Notes under the pieces: generated by a model | What the model was told of the DNA's origin: nothing | The model's database searches: none | The model's input: the letters and a program-made list of their open reading frames with translations, nothing else | Assembly (NCBI GenBank): GCA_034928305.1 | Contig: JAYFOZ010000001.1 | Location: 62,001 to 126,000, forward strand | Direction of reading: 5' to 3' | DNA length: 64,000 nucleotides | DNA from: Methanomassiliicoccaceae archaeon | Lineage (GTDB): Archaea; Thermoplasmatota; Thermoplasmata; Methanomassiliicoccales; Methanomethylophilaceae | Shown here: piece after piece, positions 53,677 to 62,945 of the stretch | Layout: each line of letters opens with the position of its first letter | Numbering within the stretch: the stretch's first letter is position 1 | Made by a program: the position numbers and the translations under genes

Positions 53677-54675
53677 ATGTCACAGAGGAGACGTCCAAAG
53701 AGAGGATCCAAGGGATACGGCCCTAGGAAAAGAGCGCCGGCACAGAGGCCTAGGTTGGACTCTTGGCCTGAGGTCAGCGGTGCCCCCAAGATACAGGGTT
53801 TCGCAGGCTACAAGGCTGGGATGACACATGCCTTCATCGTCGATAAGCGCGCCAAGAGCACGACATCGGGCATGGAGGTCCAGACCCCGGTAACCGTTAT
53901 CGAGGTGCCCCCCATGAAGATAGCCGCGGTAAGATTCTATGAGAACAGCACGCTTGGTCTGAAGACCGCCGGCGAGGTTTGGGCAAAGGACCTGGACCCC
54001 CTTCTTGAAAGGAAGATGAGGGTACCCAAGGAACACACTGCCGAATCTTTCGCCAGGTATGACGGTCTGGACATCGAGGATATACGCGTTCTCGCATACA
54101 CGCAGCCCAAGCTTGTCAGCGGAGTCCCCAAGAAGGTCCCCGAGCTGATGGAGCTGAGGATCGGCGGAGGCACTATCGCAGAGAGGCTCGCCTACGCCAA
54201 AGGGATCCTGGGAAAAGAAATGACAGTAACCGACTTCGCCCCTGAGGGAGCGTTTGTCGATGTAATCGCGATCACCAAGGGAAAGGGATTCCAGGGCGCT
54301 ACCAAGCGCTGGGGAGTCAAGCTTCTGTCCCACAGGAACAGCAAGCACCGCCGCATGATCGGTAACCTCGGACCCAAGAGGCCCGGATACGTAAGGGGAA
54401 CCGTTCCCATGTCCGGTCAGATGGGATACCACCAGAGGACCGAGTGCAACAAGAAGATCGTCAAGGTAGGAGAAGAGGGCGCCGAAATCAACCCTAAGGG
54501 CGGTTTCCTCAACTACGGAGAGGTAAGGAACACTTACATTCTCGTGCGCGGGTCGGTTCCCGGTCCCACCAAGAGGATCATCAGGCTGAGAGATGCAACA
54601 AGACTGCCCAAGAAGGCCGACACGGGAGTACCTGAGGTAACGTACGTGTCCACCGAATCCAAGCAGGGGGCATGA
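53677..54675 (+). CDS. rpl3: ribosomal protein uL3
   Basis: 332 aa archaeal uL3. N-terminal basic extension SQRRRPKRGSKGYGPRKRAPAQRPRLDSWP, GYKAGMTHAFIVD, TVIEVPPMKIAAVRFYE, GKGFQGATKRWGVKLLSHRNSKHRRMIGNLGPKRPGYVRGTVPMSGQMGYHQRTE (peptidyl-transferase loop) and RGSVPGPTKRIIRLR. First gene of the operon; overlaps uL4 by 4 nt. Confidence 0.97.
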   Translation: MSQRRRPKRGSKGYGPRKRAPAQRPRLDSWPEVSGAPKIQGFAGYKAGMTHAFIVDKRAKSTTSGMEVQTPVTVIEVPPMKIAAVRFYENSTLGLKTAGEVWAKDLDPLLERKMRVPKEHTAESFARYDGLDIEDIRVLAYTQPKLVSGVPKKVPELMELRIGGGTIAERLAYAKGILGKEMTVTDFAPEGAFVDVIAITKGKGFQGATKRWGVKLLSHRNSKHRRMIGNLGPKRPGYVRGTVPMSGQMGYHQRTECNKKIVKVGEEGAEINPKGGFLNYGEVRNTYILVRGSVPGPTKRIIRLRDATRLPKKADTGVPEVTYVSTESKQGA

Positions 54676-55448
54676 GGATGAAACAGACAAATGTTTACAA
54701 TGTAAGCGGAGAGGTTTCCGGAAAAACGGACGTCCCCGCAGCCTTCGAGACCACATACAGGCCTGACATAATCAAGAAGGCCGTTCTCGCGGCAGCCGCC
54801 AATTCCAGGCAGCCCTACGGACCTAACAAAGGGTCCGGACAGAGGCACTCCGTCAGCACATGGGGAAAGGGACGCGGTGTCTCCCGTGTACAGAGATTGA
54901 AGGACGGAAGGAAGGGTGCACAGTCCCCCAACAACGTCTCCGGACGCAGGGCACACCCCCCGATGCCCGAGAGGAAATGGGAACAGAAGGTCAACAAGAA
55001 GGAGCTGGCTATTGCACGCAAGTCCGCACTTGCCGCCACTGGCGACGCAGAGTGTGTGAAGAACCGCGGGCACAAGTTCGACGACACAGTATCATTCCCG
55101 ATCGTGGTCGAGGATGCCTTCCAGGATATCGCAACCACTGCAGGAGTGGCCGAGTTCTTTGACAGGATCGGCATCGGATACGACGTCGACCGCGCCAAGG
55201 ACGGAACCAAAATCCGCGCAGGAAGGGGAAAGATGAGGAACAGGAAGTACCGCACCCCCGTGTCCATACTCGTAGTTGTCTCGGACAGGGAAGTACCGGT
55301 CTTCAAGGGCGCCTCCAACTTGGCAGGCGTCGAGGTGGAGACCGTCGGCACGCTCAACACGAGCAACCTGGCTCCCGGAGGGGACGCAGGAAGGCTCACG
55401 GTGTACACCCAGTCAGCATTCGCAAAGATAGGAGAGTGGACACAGTGA
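54672..55448 (+). CDS. rpl4: ribosomal protein uL4
   Basis: 258 aa; long exit-tunnel loop with basic residues (KKAVLAAAANSRQPYGPNKGSGQRHSVSTWGKGRGVSRVQRLKDGRKGAQSPNNVSGRRAHPP) and C-terminal domain (RKYRTPVSILVVVSD). The GTG of uL23 overlaps the stop. Confidence 0.96.
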   Translation: MRMKQTNVYNVSGEVSGKTDVPAAFETTYRPDIIKKAVLAAAANSRQPYGPNKGSGQRHSVSTWGKGRGVSRVQRLKDGRKGAQSPNNVSGRRAHPPMPERKWEQKVNKKELAIARKSALAATGDAECVKNRGHKFDDTVSFPIVVEDAFQDIATTAGVAEFFDRIGIGYDVDRAKDGTKIRAGRGKMRNRKYRTPVSILVVVSDREVPVFKGASNLAGVEVETVGTLNTSNLAPGGDAGRLTVYTQSAFAKIGEWTQ

Positions 55449-55726
55449 AGCAGAGCGATGTTCTGATCAGACCGTATGTTACAGAGAAGTCGATGAACCA
55501 CACGTCCGGAACCCCCACACAGGGATTCAGGGACGGGAACAGGATCGAATTCATTGTTCACAGGCAGGCTGACAAGCCGACCATCAAAGCAATCTTCGAG
55601 GAGCGCTTCGAGGTCAAGGTCGAAAGGGTCTGGGTAAGAATAGAGAAAGACGGCAAGCACGCCATCATCAAGCTTGCGGAGGGATACTCCGCAGAGGATG
55701 TAGGCATGAGGGTCGGAGTATTCTGA
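55445..55726 (+). CDS. rpl23: ribosomal protein uL23
   Basis: 93 aa at the exit-tunnel rim, docking site for SRP and NAC. DVLIRPYVTEKSMNH, EFIVHRQADKPTIKAIFEERFEVKVERVWVRIEKDGKHAIIKL. GTG 55445 overlaps the uL4 stop; GTG 55436 is a less likely alternative. Confidence 0.95.
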   Translation: MKQSDVLIRPYVTEKSMNHTSGTPTQGFRDGNRIEFIVHRQADKPTIKAIFEERFEVKVERVWVRIEKDGKHAIIKLAEGYSAEDVGMRVGVF

Positions 55727-55736
55727 GGTGAGATGA

Positions 55737-56438
55737 ATGGGAAAGAGATTGAGAACACAGAGAAGGGGGCGCGGAACGCCCCTCTACCGCTCTCCCAGCC
55801 ACAGGCACGTTGACGATGTCAAGCTGCCCCCTATGAACGAGGGCACAGGAATCATCGCCGACCTGATACAGGCGCCCGGCAGAACATGCCCCCTCGCCGT
55901 TGTGGATTTCGGCGGAAAGTTCGACTACCAGCTTGCAGCCGAGGGGATGAAGGTCGGTCAGACGGTCGACGTCGGCGGCAACACAGTCAAGCCCGGTAAT
56001 ATCACGGTGCTGTCCATGATTCCCGAAGGGACATTGGTACACAACATCGAGGGCAAACCGGGAGACGGAGGAAAGTTCGTGAAGACCGCAGGCACATCCG
56101 CCACGGTCGTCAGCAGAGGCGACGCCGTCGTCCTTCAGATGCCTTCGGGCATACTCAAGGAGTTCCACCCCACATGCCGCGCAGCGATTGGAATAGTCGC
56201 AGGCGGCGGAAGGGTCGAAAAACCGCTCGCTAAGGCCGGCAGCAACATGCTGGCCCTCAGGTCCAGGTCCAAGGCCAACAAGCATGTCAAGGGAATCGCC
56301 ATGAATGCTGTGGACCACCCCCACGGAGGAGGAGGCCACCCGCACGTCGGAGGACCGAACTGCCAGAAGAGGACGGCATCGCCCGGACAGAAGGTAGGGT
56401 TCATTGCCAAGAAGAAGAGAACCAATGGTAAGAGGTAA
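55737..56438 (+). CDS. rpl2: ribosomal protein uL2
   Basis: 233 aa, archaeal size. RTQRRGRGTPLYRSPSHRHVDDV, GTSATVVSRG, MPSGILKEFHPTCRAAIGIVAGG and the conserved peptidyl-transferase loop GIAMNAVDHPHGGGGHPHVGG with its invariant His. GAGGTGA ribosome binding site before ATG 55737. Confidence 0.97.
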   Translation: MGKRLRTQRRGRGTPLYRSPSHRHVDDVKLPPMNEGTGIIADLIQAPGRTCPLAVVDFGGKFDYQLAAEGMKVGQTVDVGGNTVKPGNITVLSMIPEGTLVHNIEGKPGDGGKFVKTAGTSATVVSRGDAVVLQMPSGILKEFHPTCRAAIGIVAGGGRVEKPLAKAGSNMLALRSRSKANKHVKGIAMNAVDHPHGGGGHPHVGGPNCQKRTASPGQKVGFIAKKKRTNGKR

Positions 56439-56442
56439 TTAA

Positions 56443-56904
56443 ATGGCTAAGAAAATAATCCAGGGGTCGGCCAAGGCATCCAGGCGTAGGACCAGGAAGA
56501 AGGCGTCAGCGATCCAGTCCAGGAGGAAGAAGGAGTTCCTCTACCGCGGGTTCACAATGGACGAGCTCGTGGTGATGTCCTTCGACGAGATACTCGGACT
56601 TCTGCCCTCCAGGGCCAGGAGGACGTACCTGCGCGGGCTCAACTATGAGCAGCAGCTTCTCTTCGATGAGCTGACCGTCGCCGAGAAGACGATCAGGACC
56701 CACCGCAGAGACCTCCCGATAATCCCGCAGTTCGTCGGAAAGACCGTTGCCGTCTATAATGGCAAAGAATTCAAAGAAGTGGAGATCAAACCCGAGATGA
56801 TCGGGCACTTCCTCGGAGAGTTCGTATTGAACAGAAAGGCGCCGCAGCATTCAGGACCCGGTGTCGGTGCGACAAGGTCCTCTAAGTTCATGCCGTTGAA
56901 GTGA
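56443..56904 (+). CDS. rps19: ribosomal protein uS19
   Basis: 153 aa, longer than the bacterial form with the archaeal N-terminal extension (RRTRKKASAIQSRRKKEFLYRGFTMDELVVM). IRTHRRDLPIIPQFVGKTVAVYNGKEFKEVEIKPEMIGHFLGEFVLNRKAPQHSGPGVGATRSS is the core. Confidence 0.96.
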   Translation: MAKKIIQGSAKASRRRTRKKASAIQSRRKKEFLYRGFTMDELVVMSFDEILGLLPSRARRTYLRGLNYEQQLLFDELTVAEKTIRTHRRDLPIIPQFVGKTVAVYNGKEFKEVEIKPEMIGHFLGEFVLNRKAPQHSGPGVGATRSSKFMPLK

Positions 56905-56914
56905 GGTGAAGATT

Positions 56915-57364
56915 ATGAGTTCAGGATATACAGCAACATCTGACCCGGACATCTCTGCCAAAGCGGTCGGCAAGGACATGCCTGTTTCCCCCAAATTCGC
57001 CCGCGAGGTCGTAGGAATGATCCGCGGAAGGAAGGTCGAGGAAGCGGCAGTGATGCTTGAAGAGGTCATCGCAAAGAAGAGGGCAGTCCCGCTGAAGAGA
57101 TACAACAAGCGTGTGTCCCACAAAGCAGGCATAGGCCCCGGAAGATACCCCGTGAAGGCGGCCAAGGCGATCCTCTCGATACTCGAGAGCGCATCGTCCA
57201 ACGCCGAGTACAAGGGACTGGACGTCTCCAGCATGTCCATAGCGACCATTTCGATAGCCAGGGGCGTGACCATTCCCGGTCACATGCCCAGGGCGCACGG
57301 AAGGGCGACGCAGTGGAACCAAGAGACGGTCAATATAGAAGTAATAATTGAGGAGGTTGAGTGA
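56915..57364 (+). CDS. rpl22: ribosomal protein uL22
   Basis: 149 aa from ATG 56915, chosen because GAGGTGA (56903-56909) precedes it. SPKFAREVVGMIRGRKVEEAAVMLEEVI, YNKRVSHKAGIGPGRYPVKAAKAILSILESASSNAEYKG, and a C-terminal MPRAHGRATQWNQETVNIEVIIEE tail lining the tunnel. Confidence 0.96.
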   Translation: MSSGYTATSDPDISAKAVGKDMPVSPKFAREVVGMIRGRKVEEAAVMLEEVIAKKRAVPLKRYNKRVSHKAGIGPGRYPVKAAKAILSILESASSNAEYKGLDVSSMSIATISIARGVTIPGHMPRAHGRATQWNQETVNIEVIIEEVE

Positions 57365-57365
57365 A

Positions 57366-58079
57366 ATGGCATCTGAGAGGAAGTTCGTTTCCGAGAACAT
57401 ACGCAGGGTCCTTCTGAAGGAGTTCCTTATGAAAGAGGTCAGCCGCGCAGGTTTCGGCGGGCTCCAGGTGCAGAGGGGACCTAACGGTACCCGCGTGGAG
57501 CTCACCACCGAGAGGCCGGGCCTGGTCATTGGACCGCACGGACAGACGATTAAAGCATTGACTGCAGCTATCAAGAACGATTTCAACTTCGAGAACCCCT
57601 TTATCGAGGTCGTCGAGGTCGAGAACGCAAACCTGAATGCCCAGATCATGGCCGAGAAGCTCGCCTTCTCGCTCGAGAGAGGATGGCACTTCCGCAGGGC
57701 AGGGCACTCCACGGTCCGCAGGATCATGGACTCCGGCGCACGCGGGTGTCACATAATCCTCGCCGGAAAATTGACCGGACAGAGGCACAGGACCGAGAAG
57801 TTCAAAGAGGGCTACATCAAGTTCTGCGGAGAACCCAGCGAGATATTCATCACCCGCGGGTTCGCCGTGGCCAAACTCAAGATGGGCGTAATCGGTGTGA
57901 CCGTCGAGATCATGGACCGCGACGCCAGGCTGCCTGACGATATATTGATCGTCAGCAAGACCGAGGCCGCAGAGCTACTCCCCGACATATTCAGGACCGA
58001 GCAGACCCAGGTCGCAGAGCCTGTTGCAAAGCCCGTTGCGAAGACTGTTGCGAAGCCAGCCGTCAAGGAGGCCCGTTAA
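57366..58079 (+). CDS. rps3: ribosomal protein uS3
   Basis: 237 aa. KH domain GLVIGPHGQTIKALTAAI, AEKLAFSLERGWHFRRAGHSTVRRIMDSGARGCHIILAGKLTGQRHRTEKFKEGYIKFCGEP. C-terminal tail is Ala/Val/Lys/Pro repeats (VAKPVAKTVAKPAVKEAR). ATG overlaps nothing but starts 1 nt after uL22; stop overlaps the uL29 ATG by one base. Confidence 0.96.
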   Translation: MASERKFVSENIRRVLLKEFLMKEVSRAGFGGLQVQRGPNGTRVELTTERPGLVIGPHGQTIKALTAAIKNDFNFENPFIEVVEVENANLNAQIMAEKLAFSLERGWHFRRAGHSTVRRIMDSGARGCHIILAGKLTGQRHRTEKFKEGYIKFCGEPSEIFITRGFAVAKLKMGVIGVTVEIMDRDARLPDDILIVSKTEAAELLPDIFRTEQTQVAEPVAKPVAKTVAKPAVKEAR

Positions 58080-58282
58080 TGGCGTCCATCAAAGCGGCCG
58101 ACATCAGGAACATGAGCGCCGAAGAGCGCAACCAGAAGCTCAAAGAGCTCCGCAACGAACTGATGCATGAGAGAGGAGTCTCCGCCACCGGCGGAGCCCC
58201 TACAAGCCCCGGAGCGATCCGCGCACTGAGATTGAACATCGCCAGAATTCTTACTATCCAGAAGGAGGAGGAAGAAATCTGA
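58079..58282 (+). CDS. rpl29: ribosomal protein uL29
   Basis: 67 aa two-helix protein beside the exit tunnel. IKAADIRNMSAEERNQKLKELRNELMHERGV and NIARILTIQKEEEE are typical. Overlaps both neighbours by one base. Confidence 0.95.
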   Translation: MASIKAADIRNMSAEERNQKLKELRNELMHERGVSATGGAPTSPGAIRALRLNIARILTIQKEEEEI

Positions 58283-58581
58283 TGGGTGGGATCTGTCCTG
58301 TTTGCGGGCTTCCGGAAGAACTGTGCATGTGTGAGGAAATCGCACGTGGACAGCAGAGCGTCAGGATATCGGTGGACAGCCGCAGGTACGGCAAAATGGT
58401 CACGGTAATCGATGGCATCGATGAGAATGACATTAACATCGCGGACCTGGCGAAACAGCTGAAGAACAAGTGTGCGGCCGGCGGAACCTATAAGGACGGA
58501 CGCATCGAGCTTCAGGGCGATCACAAGAAAAAAGTGAAAGCAACCCTCGAAGAGATGGGCTTCACGACGGAAGTAAGATGA
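58282..58581 (+). CDS. translation initiation factor aIF1 (SUI1 family)
   Basis: 99 aa. N-terminal zinc finger CPVCGLPEELCMCEE, then SUI1 core KMVTVIDGIDENDINIADLAKQLKNKCAAGGTYKDGRIELQGDHKKKVKATLEEMGF. aIF1 helps select the start codon. Its position between uL29 and Rpp29 is the archaeal standard. Confidence 0.93.
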   Translation: MGGICPVCGLPEELCMCEEIARGQQSVRISVDSRRYGKMVTVIDGIDENDINIADLAKQLKNKCAAGGTYKDGRIELQGDHKKKVKATLEEMGFTTEVR

Positions 58582-58836
58582 ATGAAAAAGGTGGACCTCA
58601 TGAGAACTGAACTCATTGGATTGGACGTGGAAGTGCTGTCAGCACCATACTCGGGAATTACCGGTAAAGTGGTCGATGAGACCAAGAACACGTTCACCAT
58701 CGAATCGGCCGGAACTGAGAAAATGGTACCCAAACCAGGCAATGTGTTCAGATTCGCCATGCATGAAGGAAAAATCGACCTCAACGGGTCGGAGATCCTT
58801 TTCAGGCCCGAGGACAGAATCAAAAAAGTAAGGTGA
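58582..58836 (+). CDS. rnp1: RNase P protein component 1 (Rpp29/Pop4)
   Basis: 84 aa Sm-like barrel that, with other proteins, supports archaeal RNase P RNA in tRNA 5' processing. ELIGLDVEVLSAPYSGITGKVVDETKNTFTIESAGTEKMVPKPGNVFRFAMHEGKIDLNGSEILFRPEDRIKKV matches the family through its length. Embedded in the ribosomal operon as in most archaea. Confidence 0.94.
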   Translation: MKKVDLMRTELIGLDVEVLSAPYSGITGKVVDETKNTFTIESAGTEKMVPKPGNVFRFAMHEGKIDLNGSEILFRPEDRIKKVR

Positions 58837-58841
58837 ATATT

Positions 58842-59168
58842 ATGACAGCCAGAAACATTGGAATCGACGTAAAGGCCCCCGAGGCGGAATGCACCGACCC
58901 GGACTGCCCGTTCCACGGCAGCCTCCCGGTCAGGGGGCAGATTATCGACGGCGTCATCGCATCCGTCAAAATGGACAAGACGGCAGTGGTTGAACGCACG
59001 CTCACAAGATACGATCAGAAATACGAGAGATACGAGAAGAGGACGAAACGCTACTCCGCACACCTCGCGCCCTGCATGGCCGTGAAGGTAGGCGACAAGG
59101 TCACCATCATGGAGTGTCGCCCTCTCTCTAAGACCGTATCATATGCGGTTATCGCAAAGAGGGAGTGA
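58842..59168 (+). CDS. rps17: ribosomal protein uS17
   Basis: 108 aa from ATG 58842, preceded by AGGTGA at 58831. [89 protein letters not shown]. The N-terminal CTDPDC region is typical for archaea. Confidence 0.95.
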   Translation: MTARNIGIDVKAPEAECTDPDCPFHGSLPVRGQIIDGVIASVKMDKTAVVERTLTRYDQKYERYEKRTKRYSAHLAPCMAVKVGDKVTIMECRPLSKTVSYAVIAKRE

Positions 59169-59173
59169 GCAGG

Positions 59174-59572
59174 ATGAAGGGAATCGCAGGTAACCAGACG
59201 AACGGTCTGATAGTAGGCTCCCGCCTCAACGTGATAGACAACACCGGCGCCAAAGTGATCGAGATCATAACGGTGCCCAGCTACCACGGTGTCGCAAGGA
59301 GGCTTCCTTCCGCCGGCGTAGGTGACATGGTCATCGCGTCGGTGAAGAAAGGCACTCCCCAGATGAGGAGGCAGATCGTTTTCGCAGTGATCGTCCGCCA
59401 GAGGCGCGCCATGAGGCGTCCCGATGGGACCATGGTGTCCTTCGAGGACAACGCCGCGGTCATCGTGACCGACACCGGAGAGACTAAAGGTACCGACATA
59501 AAGGGACCAGTGGCCAGAGAGGCCGCAGAGAGATGGCCCCGCGTGTCTGCGACCGCCAACATTATTGTGTGA
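59174..59572 (+). CDS. rpl14: ribosomal protein uL14
   Basis: 132 aa from ATG 59174; the in-frame GTG at 59165 would add three residues and is less likely. [75 protein letters not shown] are the core. Confidence 0.95.
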   Translation: MKGIAGNQTNGLIVGSRLNVIDNTGAKVIEIITVPSYHGVARRLPSAGVGDMVIASVKKGTPQMRRQIVFAVIVRQRRAMRRPDGTMVSFEDNAAVIVTDTGETKGTDIKGPVAREAAERWPRVSATANIIV

Positions 59573-59581
59573 GGCATCAGG

Positions 59582-59959
59582 ATGGCAGCAAGCAGCAAAG
59601 CAAGGGTCCAGAGAAAGAGGCAGGCGAACGCGCCGGCCCACGTAAAGAGAAAGATGGTCTCATCCCACCTGAGCGACGCCCTCCGCGAGAAGTACGGGGT
59701 ACGCACCGCGAGGGTCTGTAAAGGCGACACGGTCGTCATACTCAGAGGGAACGAGGATATCCGCGACATCGAGGGCAAGGTCCTCGATGTGTTCACCGAT
59801 ACCGGTCGCGTATCCATAGAGGGCATTACGATTAACCAGGCCGACGGGACCGCCACTGTGCGCCCCATCCACGCCTCCAACCTCGTCATCGTCAAGTTGA
59901 ACGATGAAGATGCATGGAGGATGGACGCCCTGGAGAATAAGAAGGAGGCTAAACAATGA
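59582..59959 (+). CDS. rpl24: ribosomal protein uL24
   Basis: 125 aa with KOW motif TARVCKGDTVVILRGNEDIRDIEGKVLDVFTDTGRVSIEG and an archaeal N-terminal extension (SKARVQRKRQANAPAHVKRKMVSSHLSDALREKYG). ATGA overlap with eS4. Confidence 0.95.
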   Translation: MAASSKARVQRKRQANAPAHVKRKMVSSHLSDALREKYGVRTARVCKGDTVVILRGNEDIRDIEGKVLDVFTDTGRVSIEGITINQADGTATVRPIHASNLVIVKLNDEDAWRMDALENKKEAKQ

Positions 59960-60663
59960 GCGACCACATGAAAAGACTGGCCGCGCCCAGATCCTGGCCC
60001 ATCAAAAGGAAATCCAGCGTCTGGACGGCCAAGCAGTCTCCCGGAGCACACTCCGTGGAGAACAGCATGCCCGCGGTCACCATCCTAAGGGATATGATCG
60101 GGGTCTGTGACACCGCGAGGGAGGCCAAGAGAATCATCGGAAACCGTGAGGTGCTCGTCGACGGGAAGCCCGTCAAGAGCCCCAAGGAGCCCGTAGGAAT
60201 AATGGATGTCATTTCGATACCGAAGATGAACGTCCATTACCGCATTCTCCTGACCGATAAGGGAAAACTTACCGCAACGAAGATCGCCGAGGACAGGTCC
60301 ACGTGGACACTCTGCAGAATCGAGGGCAAGACTATCCTGAAGGGCGGAAAGTACCAGATCAACATGAGCGGCGGAAGGAACATCATCCTGGACAAGGACG
60401 AATACAAGACCGGAGACACCCTCAAGATCAACTTTGGGGACCAGAAGGTCCTGGCGCACTACGGCCTCGTTGCCGGCGCATCGGCCATGATCATCGAAGG
60501 CGTGCACGCCGGAAAGGCGGAGACCGTCTCCGAGTACCTGATCACCAAGAGCAACGGTGCAAACGTCGTCAAGTTCGAGGGCGGGGCGGAGACTGTAAAG
60601 AAGAACGTTTTCGTAATAGGCGGAAAGAAGCCGGAGATCATACTGCCGGGGGCATCTGAATGA
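59956..60663 (+). CDS. rps4e: ribosomal protein eS4
   Basis: 235 aa archaeal/eukaryotic S4 with S4-type RNA binding and a KOW-like end. HMKRLAAPRSWPIKRKSSVWTAKQSPGAHSVENSMP, LRDMIGVCDTAREAKRIIGNREVLVDGKPVKSPKEPVGIMDVISIP. The ATGA overlap with uL5 follows. Confidence 0.95.
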   Translation: MSDHMKRLAAPRSWPIKRKSSVWTAKQSPGAHSVENSMPAVTILRDMIGVCDTAREAKRIIGNREVLVDGKPVKSPKEPVGIMDVISIPKMNVHYRILLTDKGKLTATKIAEDRSTWTLCRIEGKTILKGGKYQINMSGGRNIILDKDEYKTGDTLKINFGDQKVLAHYGLVAGASAMIIEGVHAGKAETVSEYLITKSNGANVVKFEGGAETVKKNVFVIGGKKPEIILPGASE

Positions 60664-61166
60664 CCGGGATGAAAGAAATCCACATCGAGAAAGTCGTAGT
60701 CAACATCGGCGTCGGCGAGGCGGGCGAGAGGCTCGTCAAGGCTCAAAAGGTCCTCCAGATGGTCACTAAGCAGAAGTCTGTGCAGACCATATCGAAGACG
60801 GTCAACAGGGACCTGGGAATACGTGTAGGCATGCCCCTCGGGTGCAAGGTCACCCTCAGAGGCGAGGTTGCAGACACCTTCCTGAAGAAAGCCCTGTCCA
60901 TAAGGGAGAACCGCATTCAGAAGTACTCTTTCGACAAGGAAGGAAACATGTCGTTCGGAATATCCGACTATACCGACTTCGAGGGAATGAAGTACGACCC
61001 CGAGATAGGAATCTTCGGGATGGACGTAAGCGTAGTTCTCAGAATGCCCGGCAGCAGGATCGAGCGCAGAAGGCTCCTCACCAAGAGGATCCCTAAGTCC
61101 CAGCGCGTGGACCGCGGAGAAGCGATCCAATTCATGATGGACACGTACAACATCGAGGTGGAATGA
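60660..61166 (+). CDS. rpl5: ribosomal protein uL5
   Basis: 168 aa. [62 protein letters not shown], then [35 protein letters not shown]. Contacts 5S rRNA. The stop overlaps the uS14 start. Confidence 0.95.
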   Translation: MTGMKEIHIEKVVVNIGVGEAGERLVKAQKVLQMVTKQKSVQTISKTVNRDLGIRVGMPLGCKVTLRGEVADTFLKKALSIRENRIQKYSFDKEGNMSFGISDYTDFEGMKYDPEIGIFGMDVSVVLRMPGSRIERRRLLTKRIPKSQRVDRGEAIQFMMDTYNIEVE

Positions 61167-61312
61167 TGAAGCCTAAGAAACAGTTCGGAAGGGCGGTTGG
61201 ATGCACCCGCTGCGGACGCAGAAGGGGAATAATCAGAAGGTACGGGATGCACCTGTGCCGCCAGTGTTTCAGGGACATCGCGCCGGAACTGGGATTTAAG
61301 AAGTATTCGTGA
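61166..61312 (+). CDS. rps14: ribosomal protein uS14, zinc form
   Basis: 48 aa from ATG 61166; an overlapping ATG at 61163 adds one Met. [47 protein letters not shown] contains the two CxxC zinc pairs of the archaeal and Gram-positive type. Order between uL5 and uS8 is standard. Confidence 0.95.
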   Translation: MKPKKQFGRAVGCTRCGRRRGIIRRYGMHLCRQCFRDIAPELGFKKYS

Positions 61313-61324
61313 GGTGATGATGAA

Positions 61325-61714
61325 ATGCAGAGCGATCCACTCAATGACGCCATGTGCGTAATGAAAAATGCAGCTACGAACGGAAAGAAAGAGTGTACCA
61401 TTTCGCTGTCCTCAAAACTAATCGGCCGCGTGCTGAAAGTTATGCAGGACCACGGGTACATCAATCAGTTCGAGTACGTAGAGAACGGGAAAGCCGGAGA
61501 GTTCCATGTGATGCTCAAAGGCGCAATAAACAACTGTGGCGTGATCAAGCCCAGGTATTCGGTCGGAAAAGACGAGATCGAGAAGTTCGAAGCGAGGTTC
61601 CTCCCCGCCCAGGACTTCGGACTCCTCATAATGACCACTACCGCAGGAGTGATCACACAAGACCGTGCCAAGGAGCTCGGAATCGGCGGGAAACTGCTGG
61701 CATACGTATACTGA
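61325..61714 (+). CDS. rps8: ribosomal protein uS8
   Basis: 129 aa. SDPLNDAMCVMKNAATNGKKECTISLSSKLIGRVLKVMQDHGYINQFEYVENGKAGEFHVMLKGAINNCGVIKPRYSV and C-terminal TTTAGVITQDRAKELGIGGKLLAYVY. Confidence 0.95.
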   Translation: MQSDPLNDAMCVMKNAATNGKKECTISLSSKLIGRVLKVMQDHGYINQFEYVENGKAGEFHVMLKGAINNCGVIKPRYSVGKDEIEKFEARFLPAQDFGLLIMTTTAGVITQDRAKELGIGGKLLAYVY

Positions 61715-61723
61715 GGAATAAAG

Positions 61724-62275
61724 ATGACAATAGCAGGGATAATCGAAAGCACCATCGCCATCCCGACAGGGGTCACCGTCACGAAGGACGGGACCACCGT
61801 CAAGGTCAAAGGACCTAAGGGAGAACTGAGCAGAAACTTCGCACACCCCAGCGTTAACGTTGCTGTCGACGCACAGCACGTGGTAGTCAGTTGCGAGTAC
61901 CCTAAGAAACAGGAGAAAGCAATGGTCGGAACATTCGCCGCTCATGTGAGGAACATGGTACGCGGCGTGACCGAGGGCTACACCTACGGACTCAAGGTAG
62001 TGTACTCGCACTTCCCGATGAAGGTCGTTGTGAAAGGCGACCATGTCGAAGTGAGCAACTACCTCGGAGGCCACGCCATGCGCTTCGCGGACATCGTCCG
62101 CGGATGCAAGGTCAAGGTCAACGGCGCAGATGTAACGGTCGAGGGTATCGACGTGGAGGCCTGTGGACAGACCGCGGCCAACATAGAGAGGGCGACCAGA
62201 AGGCTCGGATTTGACAAGAGAACATTCCAGGACGGAATATACATCGTCCACAAATCCCACAAGGTGAAAGAATGA
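61724..62275 (+). CDS. rpl6: ribosomal protein uL6
   Basis: 183 aa. Two-domain fold: GVTVTKDGTTVKVKGPKGELSRNF and the second part VVVKGDHVEVSNYLGGHAMRFADIVRGCKVKVNGADVTVEGIDVEACGQTAANIERATRR. Overlap ATGA with eL32. Confidence 0.95.
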   Translation: MTIAGIIESTIAIPTGVTVTKDGTTVKVKGPKGELSRNFAHPSVNVAVDAQHVVVSCEYPKKQEKAMVGTFAAHVRNMVRGVTEGYTYGLKVVYSHFPMKVVVKGDHVEVSNYLGGHAMRFADIVRGCKVKVNGADVTVEGIDVEACGQTAANIERATRRLGFDKRTFQDGIYIVHKSHKVKE

Positions 62276-62943
62276 CCGTAAAGAACTTCAATGACCTTCC
62301 TGGCTTCAAAAACGAGAACCTGGCAGAGCTCAAGGCCATGGGCATCACCACGGTCTCCGAGCTCGCAGAGGCCCTCAATGACGAAGGCAAGATCAAAGAG
62401 ATAATCAAGAACCTCTCGGGAGTCGGTCCCAAGACCGCCGAGAAATGGAAGGACGCTATCGGAACGCCCGAGGAGTCCGCCGCCGAGGAAAAGGCGGAGG
62501 AATCAAAGGTCGTCGAGTCCGGAGAGCAGAGCGGATACATAGTCAAGGCCAAGCCGGTGCTCAGCGACGAGACCGTCGATGCGCTTGCAGTCAGAGCGAT
62601 CATAAGTGGCCGCAGGCCTGCCTTCAAGAGGCAGGAGTGGTTCAGGTACGCAAAGCTCGGAGACAGCTGGAGAAGGCCGAAAGGTATCCACTCAAAGATG
62701 AAGAGGAACCTTAAGAGGCGCCCCCCGGTGGTCGACATAGGGTTCCGCGGACCCGTATCGGTCAGGGACCTGCACCCCTCTGGATTCCAGGAAGTGCTTG
62801 TCTATAACGTAAAAGGACTGGAAGACATCGATTCCAAGGTCCAGGCGGCCCGCATAGGCGGAACCGTGGGGACCAAGAAGAGGATCGCCATAGAGGACAG
62901 GGCAACCGAGCTCGGCATAAGGGTCCTAAACAGGATGGTGTGA
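62272..62943 (+). CDS. rpl32e: ribosomal protein eL32 with helix-hairpin-helix extension
   Basis: 223 aa; the N-terminal part (NFNDLPGFKNENLAELKAMGITTVSELAEAL... NLSGVGPKTAEKWKDAIG) is a helix-hairpin-helix pair seen in some archaeal eL32, followed by an acidic Glu-rich linker and the standard core RRPAFKRQEWFRYAKLGDSWRRPKGIHSKMKRNLKRRPPVVDIGFRGPVSVRDLHPSGFQEVLVYNVKGLEDID. The extension may bind rRNA or DNA. Confidence 0.93.
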   Translation: MTVKNFNDLPGFKNENLAELKAMGITTVSELAEALNDEGKIKEIIKNLSGVGPKTAEKWKDAIGTPEESAAEEKAEESKVVESGEQSGYIVKAKPVLSDETVDALAVRAIISGRRPAFKRQEWFRYAKLGDSWRRPKGIHSKMKRNLKRRPPVVDIGFRGPVSVRDLHPSGFQEVLVYNVKGLEDIDSKVQAARIGGTVGTKKRIAIEDRATELGIRVLNRMV

Positions 62944-62945
62944 AG

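Noticed and set aside
53507-53824. Open frame before and into uL3
   Set aside because: Out of frame with uL3 and lies in its structured leader; no start signal.
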